Source of the DNA: Chinchilla lanigera
Lineage: Eukaryota; Chordata; Mammalia; Rodentia; Chinchillidae
Reading direction: 5' to 3'
NCBI RefSeq assembly: GCF_000276665.1
Contig: NW_004955433.1
Span: 16,553,538 to 16,617,537 of the forward strand
Length of the DNA stretch: 64,000 nt
The translations under genes were made by a program, and so were the position numbers. Shown here piece by piece: positions 1 to 9,560 of this stretch. Within the stretch, counting starts at the first letter, position 1; each line of letters opens with the position of its first letter. The notes below the pieces were generated by a model, which was not told where the DNA came from, made no database searches, and saw only the letters and a list, made by a program, of their open reading frames with translations.

Positions 1-446
1 CAGCGGTCCTACAAAGGCAATTTTGCAAGCTGTCTGGCTGTGGAATTAGTGGAATGTTTGCTCAGGGAGAAATAGCTGACGTCAACTTTGCTCTCTTTGT
101 ATCTCAAGGGCAGAGTCAGCCGTGCCTCTGGCCAGCACAGACACCCACAGAGGGAAGAATGGCTTCTAGAGGGAAAGGTTAAAGAACAGGTCAGCTGGGC
201 ATCCATGCCCGCTCTCCCTCCCTCCTCCTGTTTGTCATCTTTCTGGCAAGGTGAATTCAATGCCCAGTAATTCCTTCTGACTTTCTAAGAGCTGTGGGAC
301 ACACAAGTGTGAGAAAAGTCATTGCGGCACTAACAGGATTAGCTCAGCTTCACAAGCTAATCATTCTGGCCAGAGAGAATGAGGAGGATGGTGGGCAGGA
401 AGCAAGGGAAGTAAGGATAAATGGGAGTGTTTCTTTGAATATCAAG

Positions 447-450
<4 letters not shown>
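1..450. other. Unique sequence, no gene seen
   Basis: No recognisable repeat or coding region. Short open frames on both strands overlap each other and resemble no known domain. I see nothing else to annotate before the GT microsatellite. Confidence 0.5.

Positions 451-486
<36 letters not shown>
451..486. repeat. (GT)n microsatellite
   Basis: About 18 uninterrupted GT units. The run creates artificial Cys-Val open frames on the plus strand, which are not genes. The pure repeat is long enough to be polymorphic. Confidence 0.97.
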
Positions 487-487
<1 letters not shown>

Positions 488-1360
488 GCCCAACTCACGG
501 AAGCTGTTCTCTTTTCCATGTAAGGAGGCTTGTTAAATATGTACTAGGGGCACATTTTATCTCTGTGCTCCCAAGGAGCAATCCCAAGGTGTGCCACAGA
601 AGGTGCTATGACAGCTTTGCTTTATTGTTAAATAAAGGCATCAATATGGGATCACATTTTAATAGCACCGCATTTATGTCATAGACTGGACACATAACAC
701 AAGGACTTTCAAATTGTCATATTAATAATACAAGGAGCACTTAATAGAAGATGAATAGCATAGTAGAGTGAGGACTGGTCTTGGGGACAGATACCAAGTT
801 TCATTTCTAACAAGATTTACTGGAAAAACTTGAGGAAATCACTTGATCTCCAGGGCAGTTTACTTCTATTTGCGTAAAACAAACAAATACAGTGGATTAA
901 TTGCCCTCCTCTTTGATTAGTCCATGCTTACATAAATATTTATAGCATGAGTACAATGCAATGTTTTGTTGGGGACATAACAGTCAGGAGAATAGAGTGA
1001 GTTAACTTTTGACTATATATTTCTTATAGATCAACGAATAAATAGTCAAGGCTACAGTCTGTGTTTTGGTATACAAGTTTTAGGTATTGTAAATGTCTTA
1101 ATGAATTGCTCACAAGAGAAACAGAAAACAGTACAAATGGTTTATGAAATTTAAATAGAATTGGGGTTTGAATCTTGTGTCATTAGGCCACCCATTAAAT
1201 TATCTACTTTCTTATCTAAATAAGAGAGAAATGATAAGAAATGAATAATTTAGACATCCTAATTCTTTTTCTGTGAAGAAGGTGAAGGGAGGGAGAGAGC
1301 CTAGGGAAAAAGTCCCATGTTAGGCACTTTGTGCCCATTTACCTTAGAGATATAATGGGT
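487..1360. other. AT-rich unique sequence with faint MIR-like patches
   Basis: No gene seen. Around 780-900 and 1150-1250 the order of words (ACTTGA..., then ATCTAAATAA...) loosely recalls the MIR core on the plus strand, but divergence is too high to call. The rest is AT-rich and unclassified. Confidence 0.35.
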
Positions 1361-1578
1361 GGCTTGGTTACTTTTCTGTCCTTGCTGAGACAAAATACCT
1401 GACACCCAAAATTAAGGAAGGAAAGGTTTATCTAGCTCACAGTTTGTGGAGGTTTCAGTCCATACTCGACTGGCTCCAAGGAATCCCAGCATTGGGTCAT
1501 GGATCAATCATAAACCCTAAAAGCCTGCCCCATGACTGCATGAGGCTTTGGGGGGACATCCAGACACAGACCGTAACA
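1361..1578 (-). mobile_element. ERVL-MaLR-type LTR fragment
   Basis: Read on the minus strand this matches the MaLR-type LTRs elsewhere in the window (40.0 kb, 59.9 kb). It has the opening GGTTACTTTTCTGTCCTTGC, then CAAAATACCTGACACCC, AGGTTTATCTAGCTCACAG, GGTTTCAGTCCAT and a closing GGGGGACATCCAGACACA...CCGTAACA. It is only about 220 bp, so the middle is deleted. Family assignment is from word order only. Confidence 0.7.
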
Positions 1579-1584
1579 GTTTAA

Positions 1585-1665
1585 TGATATGATTTGATAT
1601 AACGATAATTAAGACGCAGCTCCTACATTCAAGAAGCTTATGGTCTCATCATAGCAGTTAAATTT
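1585..1665. mobile_element. L2-like 3' end fragment
   Basis: The stretch with CTCCTACATTCAAGAAGCTTATGGTCTCATC matches the widespread L2 3'-end signature (reverse sense of L2: ...CCCTGCCCTCAAGAAGCTTACAGTCT...). It is short and diverged. It follows immediately after the LTR fragment. Confidence 0.4.
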
Positions 1666-2690
1666 TCCCAGTTTTTTTTTTTTTTAGTAAACAAAAAGAC
1701 ATCATTCAGTCTTTTCTGAGACCACTTTTTAAGGTCACTCTGTGCAAAAAGTAGGGGTAACACTACCTACCTGGCAGGCTGGTCTCACAGAGTTAGGCTC
1801 AAAGAACCTTACATCACTTTACTGTTCTCCTTCTTCAGGTTCAGAGATGTTGTGTTCTAATCCTACTGCAGGCTTTGGGGAACAGTGTGAAGAAAGGCTG
1901 AATTTACTGAGCTGAAATAAAGACAAGTGAATTGTGTGTCTGGGAAGTGAATAAAATCAGAAACTTTTTAACCAGGTGATGAACAAAAGATGTAGGAGGA
2001 ACGGATACTATCTAACTAACACTGGTAAGGTTCAGCCTTCCCAGGGTGTAAGTATACCAAGAGATGTGCCAGGGAACAGTAGAAGACACTTTCTGTTAAT
2101 GCTGTTGAATGTACCCAGGTTACACATTATTAAAAAAATAAAAGTAGGAAGCACAGATTTTAAGCATGAGATATGAGGATTTCCTAAAGGAATTGAGCAA
2201 TGAATGATTGGTAGAAGTGACTGAAGTTCACTTCCTGGTAATTTTTTACAGGATTCCTAATATTTTTTCACTTAGTCATCAAAATTTTATTTGGTCTCCA
2301 TTCTACTTTAGGTACTAATTTCAATTATGGGTAAGAAGTGTAAAGAAATATATCAAAGTGTATTTGGGAACACATGACTAAAACCATGACAAGGTGCAGT
2401 GTGATTCCATGGTAATTAGTGTAATAGAGGCTTATATGGGTATTACAGGAAGAAAGCGAAATGCATGAATTGAGGTAGCACATTTCTCCAAAGATGTAAT
2501 ATTTGAAGACTTATGTCTCTAAATGGATTATCATTTACCCTCATTTCTTTATCTTAAAGGTAAGATAATGCTTAGTGTAGTTTCCTTTGATTAGGTACCA
2601 TTGATTAAACATTCAATATGTTAAAAAAGAATCCATATGTTCAAATACTTGATCATAGAGGATAATAGCTTGAAGTAAGACTCAAGCTTC
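1666..2690. other. Unique AT-rich sequence
   Basis: No gene or confident repeat. A poly-T run sits at about 1672-1685. Open frames here are below 70 codons and show no protein features. Confidence 0.5.
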
Positions 2691-2694
2691 AATG

Positions 2695-2880
2695 AGTAGA
2701 TCACTGTCAGTCTGTCCTCTCACCCTCCCTCCCTCTCCCTCCTTTTCTCTTTCCCTATTTGCCCCTCCCTCCCTCCTACCCTCTCTTGTTCCCTCTTTTC
2801 CTCCCTTCCTTCCTCTTCATTTTTCCTTCCCTTCCTCCTCATCCTCTCCCTCTCCCTCTTTCTCGCTCTTTCTTCTTTTC
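2695..2880. repeat. Polypyrimidine (CCCTCC/CCTTCC)n tract
   Basis: About 185 bp made almost wholly of C and T on the plus strand, mixing CCCTCC, CCTTCC and CTCTTT words. This is low-complexity sequence that can adopt triplex (H-DNA) structure. It produces spurious Ser/Pro/Phe-rich open frames. Confidence 0.9.
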
Positions 2881-2940
2881 TCTAATATCTCTAATATCAG
2901 TCATTCTTTTCTCTAATATCTCTAATATCAGTCATTTTCC
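2879..2940. repeat. Tandem duplication, about 31-bp unit, two copies
   Basis: The unit CTCTAATATCTCTAATATCA followed by GTCATT occurs twice in a row, almost without change. Each unit itself holds two copies of CTCTAATAT. It abuts the end of the pyrimidine tract, which suggests replication slippage. Confidence 0.9.
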
Positions 2941-4145
2941 AGGAATTTCTTTGCAGAATTCATATCGAATACATTTTATCAAAGTTGCATCTTTAGGATA
3001 ATCTTTTCCAAATCTTTTTTGCAGGGGAAGAAAAGAGATAATGTGCAGCCTTAGAATGACTATAACTGAATAATAGATTCTGGCTTTTCTCTGGTTTGTT
3101 TTATATGAACATTACAAGGCTATTAAAAAACAACAAAAAAAGAAAGATTGTACTGTTGGAAGGCGTTGTGGAAGAATGCATAATTGTACCAAAGCACAAA
3201 CTAAAATATTGCAGGCTTATATCTAAGTTTTTCATTACTACAAAATGTAAACTCTTTTTAAATTTTTTTCCAAATCGAAGATACCAGATGTTCATCTGTT
3301 TCCATGAAAGTCTATTTTAATTGGCAGTTGTGGTCTCAGAGTAATTTTAAATTGCTACCAGACTGTCACTTTTGCTTTTGCTGACTTGCAAGGAGGTTTA
3401 ATGCTTCCCTCACTGGGCTAGACTTTATCCTCCTATTTGGAACTCTTGGATCACTTCAATTTATGACAAATTTAGAAAAGATTTAAATAGTCTACAGATA
3501 TGCAGTGAAAATGCTTCAGAGTGGACTTGCAATATTTTAAAAGTGCTGTGAGATCCAGAGTTATCACTAGTTACGAGGAAACAAGTGCAAGAAATAGAAG
3601 CATTCAGGTTAGAAAAAAATAGGTCCTCCAGTCACATTGAATTATTTTAATATACTCATAAAAACTGTCAGTTAACAAGCAGTCACTTCCACTTAAAGTC
3701 TATCATATTTGGTCATTAGAGTGCCTGCTAGAATGAGAGCATTCCCTTGCTTTGTCCATCTTACAGAATGTGTACAGAAACCGACAATTTTGTGCGACTG
3801 GCTTAGTCTGGACATTGGGAGGAACTGGGGTTTGAAGCCTGCATAGGGCAAAGGCAAATATGTAGAAATGGAAATCAGAGGATCTGGAATTTACCTCAGC
3901 TCTTCCTCTAGTTGATGCAGTATGCCTTGTTTGTTTTATTAAGTGGGGCTATTAGGAAACATGATTCTAGAGATTTTGTCCAACTAAAAGAATATATAAA
4001 TTATATTGTTACTTCACCTATTATGAGTTTTTTTGGATTTATCTCTTTTTACTCTGGGGCTATTACCTTTCTTCAGAAATATAGTTTCAATGTTTCTATG
4101 TTCTCTGAGAGATAATTCTGTGCATATTACAGGGATGTTAAAGAA
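2941..4145. other. Unique AT-rich sequence
   Basis: No gene seen. Overlapping opposite-strand open frames of 64-74 codons at 3.1-3.3 kb are low-complexity Lys/Asn/Phe-rich frames expected in AT-rich DNA. 3870-3960 could be the start of a diverged MIR, but this is not secure. Confidence 0.45.
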
Positions 4146-4149
4146 AAAT

Positions 4150-4315
4150 AGACCTGATGTGAGTTTCAGACCTTGAAAAAATTCTTTTAATGTCTCTGAA
4201 CTCCCGTTTTCCCTCACCTTTGAGATGAATGTATATGTCTCAGAGGATTACTGTGAGGACAGATGAAAAGAACAGGTGTAAAATGTTTAGTGAGTGTACA
4301 TTTACTAAGTGGTAA
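4150..4315 (+). mobile_element. MIR SINE (diverged)
   Basis: The plus strand follows the 3' half of the MIR consensus. It has a degenerate CCTTG...AATTCTTTTAATGTCTCTGA, then CACCTTTGAGATGAATGTATATGTCTCA, GGATTACTGTGAGGAC and AGGTGTAAAATGTTTAGTGAG. Divergence is high, as expected for a pre-eutherian repeat. Confidence 0.65.
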
Positions 4316-4486
4316 GTATGCGTATGTTGAGGATTAGTGCAGTTTGTTCAACCATCTTCTAAAGTGGTGGCACCAATTCGTAATCTCAGTAACACGCTTC
4401 CTGAGATTTTGATTCCTCCATATCCTCTCTTACACTCTGTATCACACTGACCTTTCTTATTTATGCTATTCTGATGTGTTGTAATG

Positions 4487-4850
4487 TTTTAGTCCATTTT
4501 CTGTTTCTGTAACAAAATACCTGAGACTGGCTAATTTCTAAAGAACAGAAGGTTTACTAGTTCATGTTTCTGGAGCCTGGGAGGTTCAAAGTTGAAGAGG
4601 TACATCCAGCAGAGGTCTTCCTGCTGATAGGAACTCTGTTGAATCCTAAGGCAACACAGGGCATCACATGACCAAAGCTGTGCATTCCAGAGGCAGAGCT
4701 AACTTTTTATAACAGACCCCCTCTTGAAATAATGCATTAATTGTACCCACTACCAACTCTTATTCCTCATAATGGGTATTAAATATCAACATTCCTTTTG
4801 GTGGGTCCATTCAAGTTCTGTCACATTTTGATTTTGACCCTTCCAATAAC
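4487..4850 (-). mobile_element. MaLR (MST/MLT1-type) LTR
   Basis: Minus-strand MaLR LTR. Its 3' terminal words, read on plus, are TTTTAGTCCATTTTCTGTTTC, CAAAATACCTGAGACTGGCTAATTT and GGTTTACTAGTTCATGTTTCTGGAG. Later come CACATGACCAAAGC, AATGCATTAATTGTACCCAC and CATTCAAGTTCTGTCACA near its 5' end. The layout matches the common placental MST/MLT1 LTRs, about 360 bp. Confidence 0.8.
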
Positions 4851-5020
4851 AAAAGCAGTCGAGGATCTTTTAAATTAATATTGGCTGGACACTTACATAT
4901 ACTCTTTTGCGTGAATTTCATGCATAAATATTTTCTCCTTTTTATATAGGTTGTATGTCTTTTATTGAAGTAAATAAAGGAATGTATATTTTGAAAATAA
5001 TCTTTTGCTACTTGTGTACT

Positions 5021-5488
5021 GTATTAGTATCCTGGGGCTGCTGTAACAACTTTCTGACAACTTGGTGGCTAAAACAGTAGAAATTTACTTTCTCACAATT
5101 GTGAATGCCAGAAATTTGCAGTGAAACTGCGAGCAGGGCCATGCTCCCTCTTGAGGCTGTACGGGGACTTCACTTAACGCTTCAGTTTGTGTGTGGCTGG
5201 AGACATTCTTTCCCTTGGGGCTACATGATTATATCTCCTTGCTCTTGTACCTTCCCAAGACCTTCTCCTTTGTGCTTTTTTTGTCTCCATTTGCCTTCTC
5301 CTATTTCTTATCTGGACACTAGTCATTGAATTTAAAATCCCCCTCCTCATTAAATCCAGTATGACCTCATTTCTAGCTCTTTAGCTTAGTTACCTCAGAA
5401 ACTATTTCCAAATACTGTCATATTCAGAGGTACTGGAGATAGGACTTAGGTATAATTTTTTGGAATATACTCACCAACCCATTACACA
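5021..5488 (-). mobile_element. MLT1-type (MaLR) LTR, nearly full length
   Basis: The classic reverse-oriented signature is present in order: GTATTAGTATCCTGGGGCTGC, TTGGTGGCTAAAACAGTAGA, AGCAGGGCCATGCTCCCTC, CTGGACACTAGTCATTGAAT, TAAATCCAGTATGACCTCAT, ACTATTTCCAAATACTGTCA and CAACCCATTACA. The 470-bp length and word order fit an MLT1-class LTR inserted on the minus strand. Confidence 0.85.
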
Positions 5489-5870
5489 TGTATTACAAAT
5501 GTTTTCTTCTGTTTGTGCCTTGCTTTCTCATTTTTTAATGATATACTGGACTTCTTAATTTTAATAGGATACAGCTTAGAAGTTTTTTCCTTTTGTTTAG
5601 TAATTCTACTTAGGAAGAAATTCTTTTCAATATTTAGATCTATATAGTTCTACAAATTACAAGCAACATTAAAAGTCAATTTATGCACATATGTTTGTAA
5701 CAAAATAAAAGATAAGTGTGATAGAGAAAAGATTTTAAAACATCAAAATATATTACATTATCTTACAATTCTGTGGGGGGCATAAAATATCTGATGGTTA
5801 ACAGAAGAGTTTGTTCATATTTGTTCGTGCTTGTTAATTGTACAGAAGGATGACTTTCATTGAGACATTT
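5489..5870. other. AT-rich unique sequence
   Basis: No gene or confident repeat was recognised between the LTR and the B1 SINE. Confidence 0.5.
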
Positions 5871-5871
5871 T

Positions 5872-6005
5872 GTTATGAGGCAGGGTCTTGCTATGTAGTT
5901 CAGACTTGCTTCAAACTTACTATGTAGCCTAGGCTGGCCTTAAACTTGTGGTGATCCTCCTGTCTCAGCTTCCCAAGTGCTGGGATTGCAGGTGTGTGCC
6001 ACACA
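5872..6005 (-). mobile_element. B1 SINE, with internal duplication
   Basis: 7SL-derived B1 read on the minus strand. On the plus strand it shows GAGGCAGGGTCTTGCTATG, two related blocks (AGTTCAGACTTGCTTCAAAC and AGCCTAGGCTGGCCTTAAAC), then GATCCTCCTGTCTCAGC and CCCAAGTGCTGGGATTGC. The repeated middle block is the B1 internal tandem duplication. Confidence 0.92.
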
Positions 6006-6171
6006 GTAGATTCACTGTGGCACTTTCATAGTGCTTATAACATACTTTGGTAATATTCACCTCTTATTATTCTCCTTGCCTTCCTTCCCTCTTTCCTCTT
6101 CCAAGATACTCTTGTTCTTTGATAGTTTCCTTTCCAATTTCATATCATCTTTTTAGCTCTTGAGGTTTCAT

Positions 6172-6695
6172 GTATGAGGTATCATAAATGTATGGTGAAT
6201 GGTTAAATTAAAAAATGATTATAATAGAGGACATGTGGCCATGCATCCCCCTCGAAATATTCTCCCCTCCTCCCCTTTGAACAAACACGCTCTCGTTCTT
6301 GCCATCAATCCTGGAAGACCTCTTTAGTGTCTCTAGTTGTGGCATCATGGCTGTCTTGATGTCTGGAACTGATTCAAAGTGCTTATCTTCCGTGGTCATC
6401 CTGACTTTGGGCAAGAGCTAGAAGTTGCACGGTACCAGACCCAGTGAATAAGGTCGGTGAAGACACCTATCTTTGTGTTGGATGTCACTCAGTAGCAGCA
6501 TTGTCTTTATTTTTGATCTTGAAAAGACACTCATGAAAGGAGAGCCCCAGAAATGCTTTAGAAATTTGCATAAACGATGGAACAAATGTGTTTGAAGTAA
6601 GGTGGAGTAATTTGAGGCGGATTGTTGCTAATGTCCTTTACAGTAATACATTTTAAAGATTTAAGCATTCACTGTGTATGATTACCCCCTGTATA
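6172..6695 (-). mobile_element. Palindromic mariner-derived element, copy A
   Basis: About 524 bp with long inverted ends. The left end begins GTATGAGGTATCATAAATG; the right end closes with the complementary TGATTACCCCCTGTATA. The minus strand from about 6410 down encodes a decayed mariner transposase C-terminus, readable as PKVRMTTEDKHFESV, then PDIKTAMMPQLETLK. The motif preceding it, CNF-x-LLPK, corresponds to the CDF(F/W)LFPK block that holds the last catalytic Asp of mariner D,D34D enzymes, here changed to Asn. From about 6519 to 6695 the same C-terminal region recurs on the plus strand (LMKGEPQKCFRNLHKRWNKC). The element is therefore two inverted copies of the transposase 3' end around an unpaired middle. 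Non-autonomous and dead. The mariner assignment is by motif recognition. Confidence 0.8.
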
Positions 6696-7800
6696 AGAGA
6701 AAGCATGTGGTACTTGTCTTTCTGAGTTTGACTCATTTTGCTTAGCATAGTGATCTCCAATTCCATCCATTTACTGAAAATGACATGATTTTGCTTTTTA
6801 TAGCTGAACAGTACTCCACTGTGGCTATGTATTCTACTTTCTTTATCTTTGCATCTGTTGACAAGCACCCATACTGGGAATTCTGGGTTTCTGTTTAGGT
6901 GATATACTTCCATCTCAAAGTGATAAAGTCTTTCTTACATGTTTTCAACTGAAGTTTATTATATATTTTTAAAATATTTTGTTCTGTAGTCCATCTGGAA
7001 TCAGTTTTTGTGTGTGACATGAAATAGGGATTACAGTTAATATTTTCCTCCTTGTAGATAGTTGATCCAGTGTTAATTATTAAAAAGACTGATCATTTTT
7101 CATTGTACTGTATGTATATACTCAGAAAGCAAGCAATTATATATGGGTCTGTTTCCAGTGATAATGATATTCTATTCCTTGATAAATTTCACTGATTTTT
7201 TTTCTTAGTAATATGCAATTTGTTATTGCTTACAACTTATTATTAGTTTTGATGTCTGGCAACGTAAATCCTATATTTCTGTACTTCTTTAGGCTTGGCA
7301 TGATTTTTTTTGGCCATTTTAGATTTCTTCATGGTTTAGTATTAGCTAGTCAGTTTACATACACTCACTCACCCTGTAGACTTTTTGATTTTGATTGGAT
7401 ACAATTAATAGATTTTTCTGACAAGATTGATATCTTTTGTAATTCTTTATATTTGATTTATCTCAGTAACATTTTATTATTTTCAGTGTGGCAGTCTTGC
7501 ATATTTTCATTAAATTTATCTTTAGGTATTTGATATTTTGAAACATTTTGGACACTTTTGTGCAAATATATTTTTTAGCTTTTGTTAATTTTATATATTG
7601 ATGTTATATTCAGGCACCTTGCTACATTTATTTATTCTGATAGTTCACTTATTGATTATATTCCTTCATTTATGAAAAATGACAGCTTTATTTCCTTTCC
7701 CATCCTATGCCTTTTATTTTCATTGTCTTGGTTCAAGTGGACATTACAGTATTATTGAAATTTTGATATTTCAATCACTTCTTTCAAAAGACGTCACTTT
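6696..7800 (-). mobile_element. Old L1 (L1M) 3' part, minus strand
   Basis: The plus strand reads as the reverse of an L1M 3'UTR followed by ORF2 C-terminal sequence. Diagnostic words include TTGACTCATTTTGCTTAGCA, CCAATTCCATCCATTTACTG, TATAGCTGAACAGTACTCCA and TTTATCTTTGCATCTGTTGA, then TAGTCCATCTGGAATCAG and CTTTAGGTATTTGATATTTTG. It ends with the reverse of the region around the RT active site near 7690-7790. Heavily mutated and with no open frame longer than about 106 codons. The mariner element abuts its 3' side. Confidence 0.8.
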
Positions 7801-7912
7801 TTAATAAATATTTTCATTTCCTTGTATGAGGTGTGATCAAACAATATGGTGAATGTTTACATTGAAGTTGTTGCAGCAAAAGACACATTACCATTAATCT
7901 CCATCAAAAATG

Positions 7913-8114
7913 CAGTAATACCTTGGTTCACGAATGCCTCAGTTTGTGAACAATTCAGTTCACAAACAGAAGCACTTGGCAAAATTTTGCTTCTGTTCAC
8001 AAACTCCATATCAGTGGTGAATGCAACCCTAGCCATCATCCCTACATAAACAAAAATGTGGACGTCTCCCTAGAATCCTGGAATGAATTAAGTTTGTGAA
8101 GCAAGGTATTACTG
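7913..8114. mobile_element. Tigger/pogo-like MITE, 202 bp
   Basis: Terminal inverted repeats: the left end is CAGTAATACCTTGGTTCACG and the complement of the right end is CAGTAATACCTTGCTTCACA, 18 of 20 identical. The right end is followed by TA, the pogo-type target; the left flank is TG. The CAGTAATACCT start and the ACTTAATTC word inside the right end are typical of pogo/Tigger elements. It interrupts the mariner relic exactly inside its left arm and has no coding capacity. Confidence 0.8.
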
Positions 8115-8140
8115 TACTACCACTTGCTTTAAACACACTT

Positions 8141-8255
8141 ATCCCATTGTTTTATTGTTCTTTTTTTGTGGGTACTGGAAACAGAACTCAGGATCTAGCA
8201 CTTGCCAGGCAGGTGCTGCACCACTGAACAGTATCCCAAGCCTCATCCCATTGTT
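8141..8255 (-). mobile_element. ID-type SINE with 11-bp target duplication
   Basis: Minus-strand tRNA-derived ID element. On plus it reads poly-T, GGGTACTGGAAACAGAACTC, GCACTTGCCAGGCAGGTGCT, CACCACTGAACAGTATCCCA. The SINE body spans about 8152-8244 and is flanked by direct repeats ATCCCATTGTT at 8141-8151 and 8245-8255. It is inserted in the mariner relic. Confidence 0.93.
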
Positions 8256-8369
8256 CTTGCCACTTTCTTTCTTTTTTTTTTTTGGTACCGGGAATCGAAT
8301 TCAGGACCTTACGCTTGCCAGGCATGCGCTTGTACCACTGAGCTATATCCTTGGCCCTTGCCACTTTCT
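8256..8369 (-). mobile_element. ID-type SINE with 13-bp target duplication
   Basis: Second minus-strand ID copy, body about 8269-8356, with poly-T, GGTACCGGGAATCGAATTCA, CTTGCCAGGCATGCGCTTGT and ACCACTGAGCTATATCC. Direct repeats CTTGCCACTTTCT lie at 8256-8268 and 8357-8369. It is closer to the ID consensus than its neighbour, so probably younger. Confidence 0.95.
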
Positions 8370-8579
8370 AAAACAGATCTGGATGTCCTTATTTTGTGAG
8401 TGTCTTTAGTTGTGTCATTGTAGCCTCCATGCCTTAAATTGATTCAAAACATTTACCTTTCAATGTCATTTTGACTTTGGTGAAGAGCCAGAAGTCACAG
8501 TGGCACATTTGGTGAATAAAGTGGGTAAAGACACACTAAATGTTTTTATTTGCCAGAAGTTGCCATAAAATTAATCAGT

Positions 8580-8777
8580 AAGGTGTGACTGAAAACAACA
8601 ACGTATGTTTAAATAAAAGTATTACAGTAAAGGGCACATTGTCATTAATCCCTTTCAAAATATTCCTCTTTACTTTGAGCACACTTATCCCATCTTTCTT
8701 GGCTGCATGTCTTTATTGTAATAATTTTATTCAAAATGTAAACATTCATCTATTTTTGATCACTCTTGCATGAAGTC
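8580..8777. mobile_element. Short mariner-derived MITE, copy D
   Basis: A 198-bp unit beginning AAGGTGTGACTGAAAACAAC and ending with GTAAACATTCATC...TTTTTGATCACTC, the inverted terminal repeat of the same family. The left part follows the arm of copy C closely (CAGTAAAGGGCACATTGTCA; ACACTTATCCCATC). The minus strand reads GINDNVPFTVI, a decayed transposase C-terminal segment. It could be a separate small derivative or a rearranged right half of copy B. Confidence 0.7.
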
Positions 8778-9185
8778 CTATGACCACTACCTCAACTAAA
8801 TTTATTCATATTTATCCTGTTCATCCCCCCATTTTTTTTTTGGAGTGAGGGGTCAACTCCACTATCCCCTTCATACCTCTCTCAGATTTTCTTTTTTTCC
8901 TCTTAGACCTCAGATCAGATGCATCTGCTTGGTTGTGCTTCATTTCTTTATGTTTTTATCTCATTACTGCCATTGCTTTGTTTCTTGTCTTGTCTATAAA
9001 TAATCTCTTAAATGATTCTGATCTGTGTAGCCTTTCTATTCTCCAATATTTACTCTACTTTTGCATGATTTGATTATTTTAATTCCTTCAAAATAGGTTC
9101 TCATTGAAGAAAGTAAAATTGACACTTCTTAACTGGAAACCTTGGTCATTCAAGATCTGAAGAGACTGTGGAATCTGGTGATTAA
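8778..9185. other. Unique T-rich sequence
   Basis: No gene or confident repeat. A short poly-T lies at about 8831-8840. Confidence 0.45.
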
Positions 9186-9189
9186 AATC

Positions 9190-9385
9190 TGCATTCAGGA
9201 GCACCTTGGCTTGGAGTGGATTGTGACTATTCACTTTCCCATTGGATTTCACCTCTTTCTACTGTGGTTCCCTCATCTGACATAGTAGTGGTATCTACTT
9301 TCCAGGGTTGTAGGTGGATTAAATGAATGAATATATGTAAAACACTCCACCTAGCCACATATAAGCTTCATCAACATTAATTTTG
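9190..9385 (+). mobile_element. MIR SINE
   Basis: Plus-strand MIR. Degenerate GCATTCAGGAGCACCTTGGC is followed by CCTCATCTGACATAGTAGTG, TATCTACTTTCCAGGGTTGT, GGTGGATTAAATGAATGAAT and AAAACACTCCACCTAGCCAC. The order matches the MIR core and 3' tail. Confidence 0.7.
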
Positions 9386-9429
9386 CTAATGTATTACCAA
9401 CGCTCTTTCTTCCAATTAGAGTGTTATTG

Positions 9430-9560
9430 ACAGCAAATTATAACCACCATTTATCAATCACTTAGTATGTACCAGTAGCTCTGTGAATCAAAAACTTTGC
9501 ATGAATCTAATTTAATTTCTAATAACACCATTTGTAGATATCATTTTCTAAGAGAAAACA
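9430..9560 (-). mobile_element. MIR SINE
   Basis: Minus-strand MIR. The plus strand reads CACCATTTATCAATCACTTA, GTATGTACCAGTAGCTCTGT, ATCTAATTTAATTTCTAATA and ATTTTCTAAGAGAAAACAA, matching the reverse MIR consensus. Confidence 0.65.

Larger units (their letters stand above)
7825..8575 (-). mobile_element. Mariner-derived element, copy B, with three insertions
   Basis: The left terminal repeat starts GTATGAGGTGTGATCAAACA. On the minus strand the parts outside the insertions encode a transposase C-terminus. From about 8520 down one can read CDFWLF-x-KVKMTLKGKCFESI, stop, GMEATMTQLKTLTK, and near 7890 FLMEINGNVSF. CDFWLF retains the Asp expected as the third catalytic residue of mariner. The element is broken by a Tigger-like MITE (7913-8114) and two ID SINEs (8152-8244, 8269-8356). 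Removing these leaves about 330 bp, matching the left arm plus middle of copies A and C. The right arm is missing or replaced by the next unit. Confidence 0.78.

Noticed and set aside
294..684. Cys-Val repeat peptide frames
   Set aside because: Translation of the (GT)n microsatellite.
7913..8114. Part of the mariner relic
   Set aside because: It has its own inverted ends (CAGTAATACCTT...) and interrupts the mariner arm, so it is a separate Tigger/pogo-like insertion.
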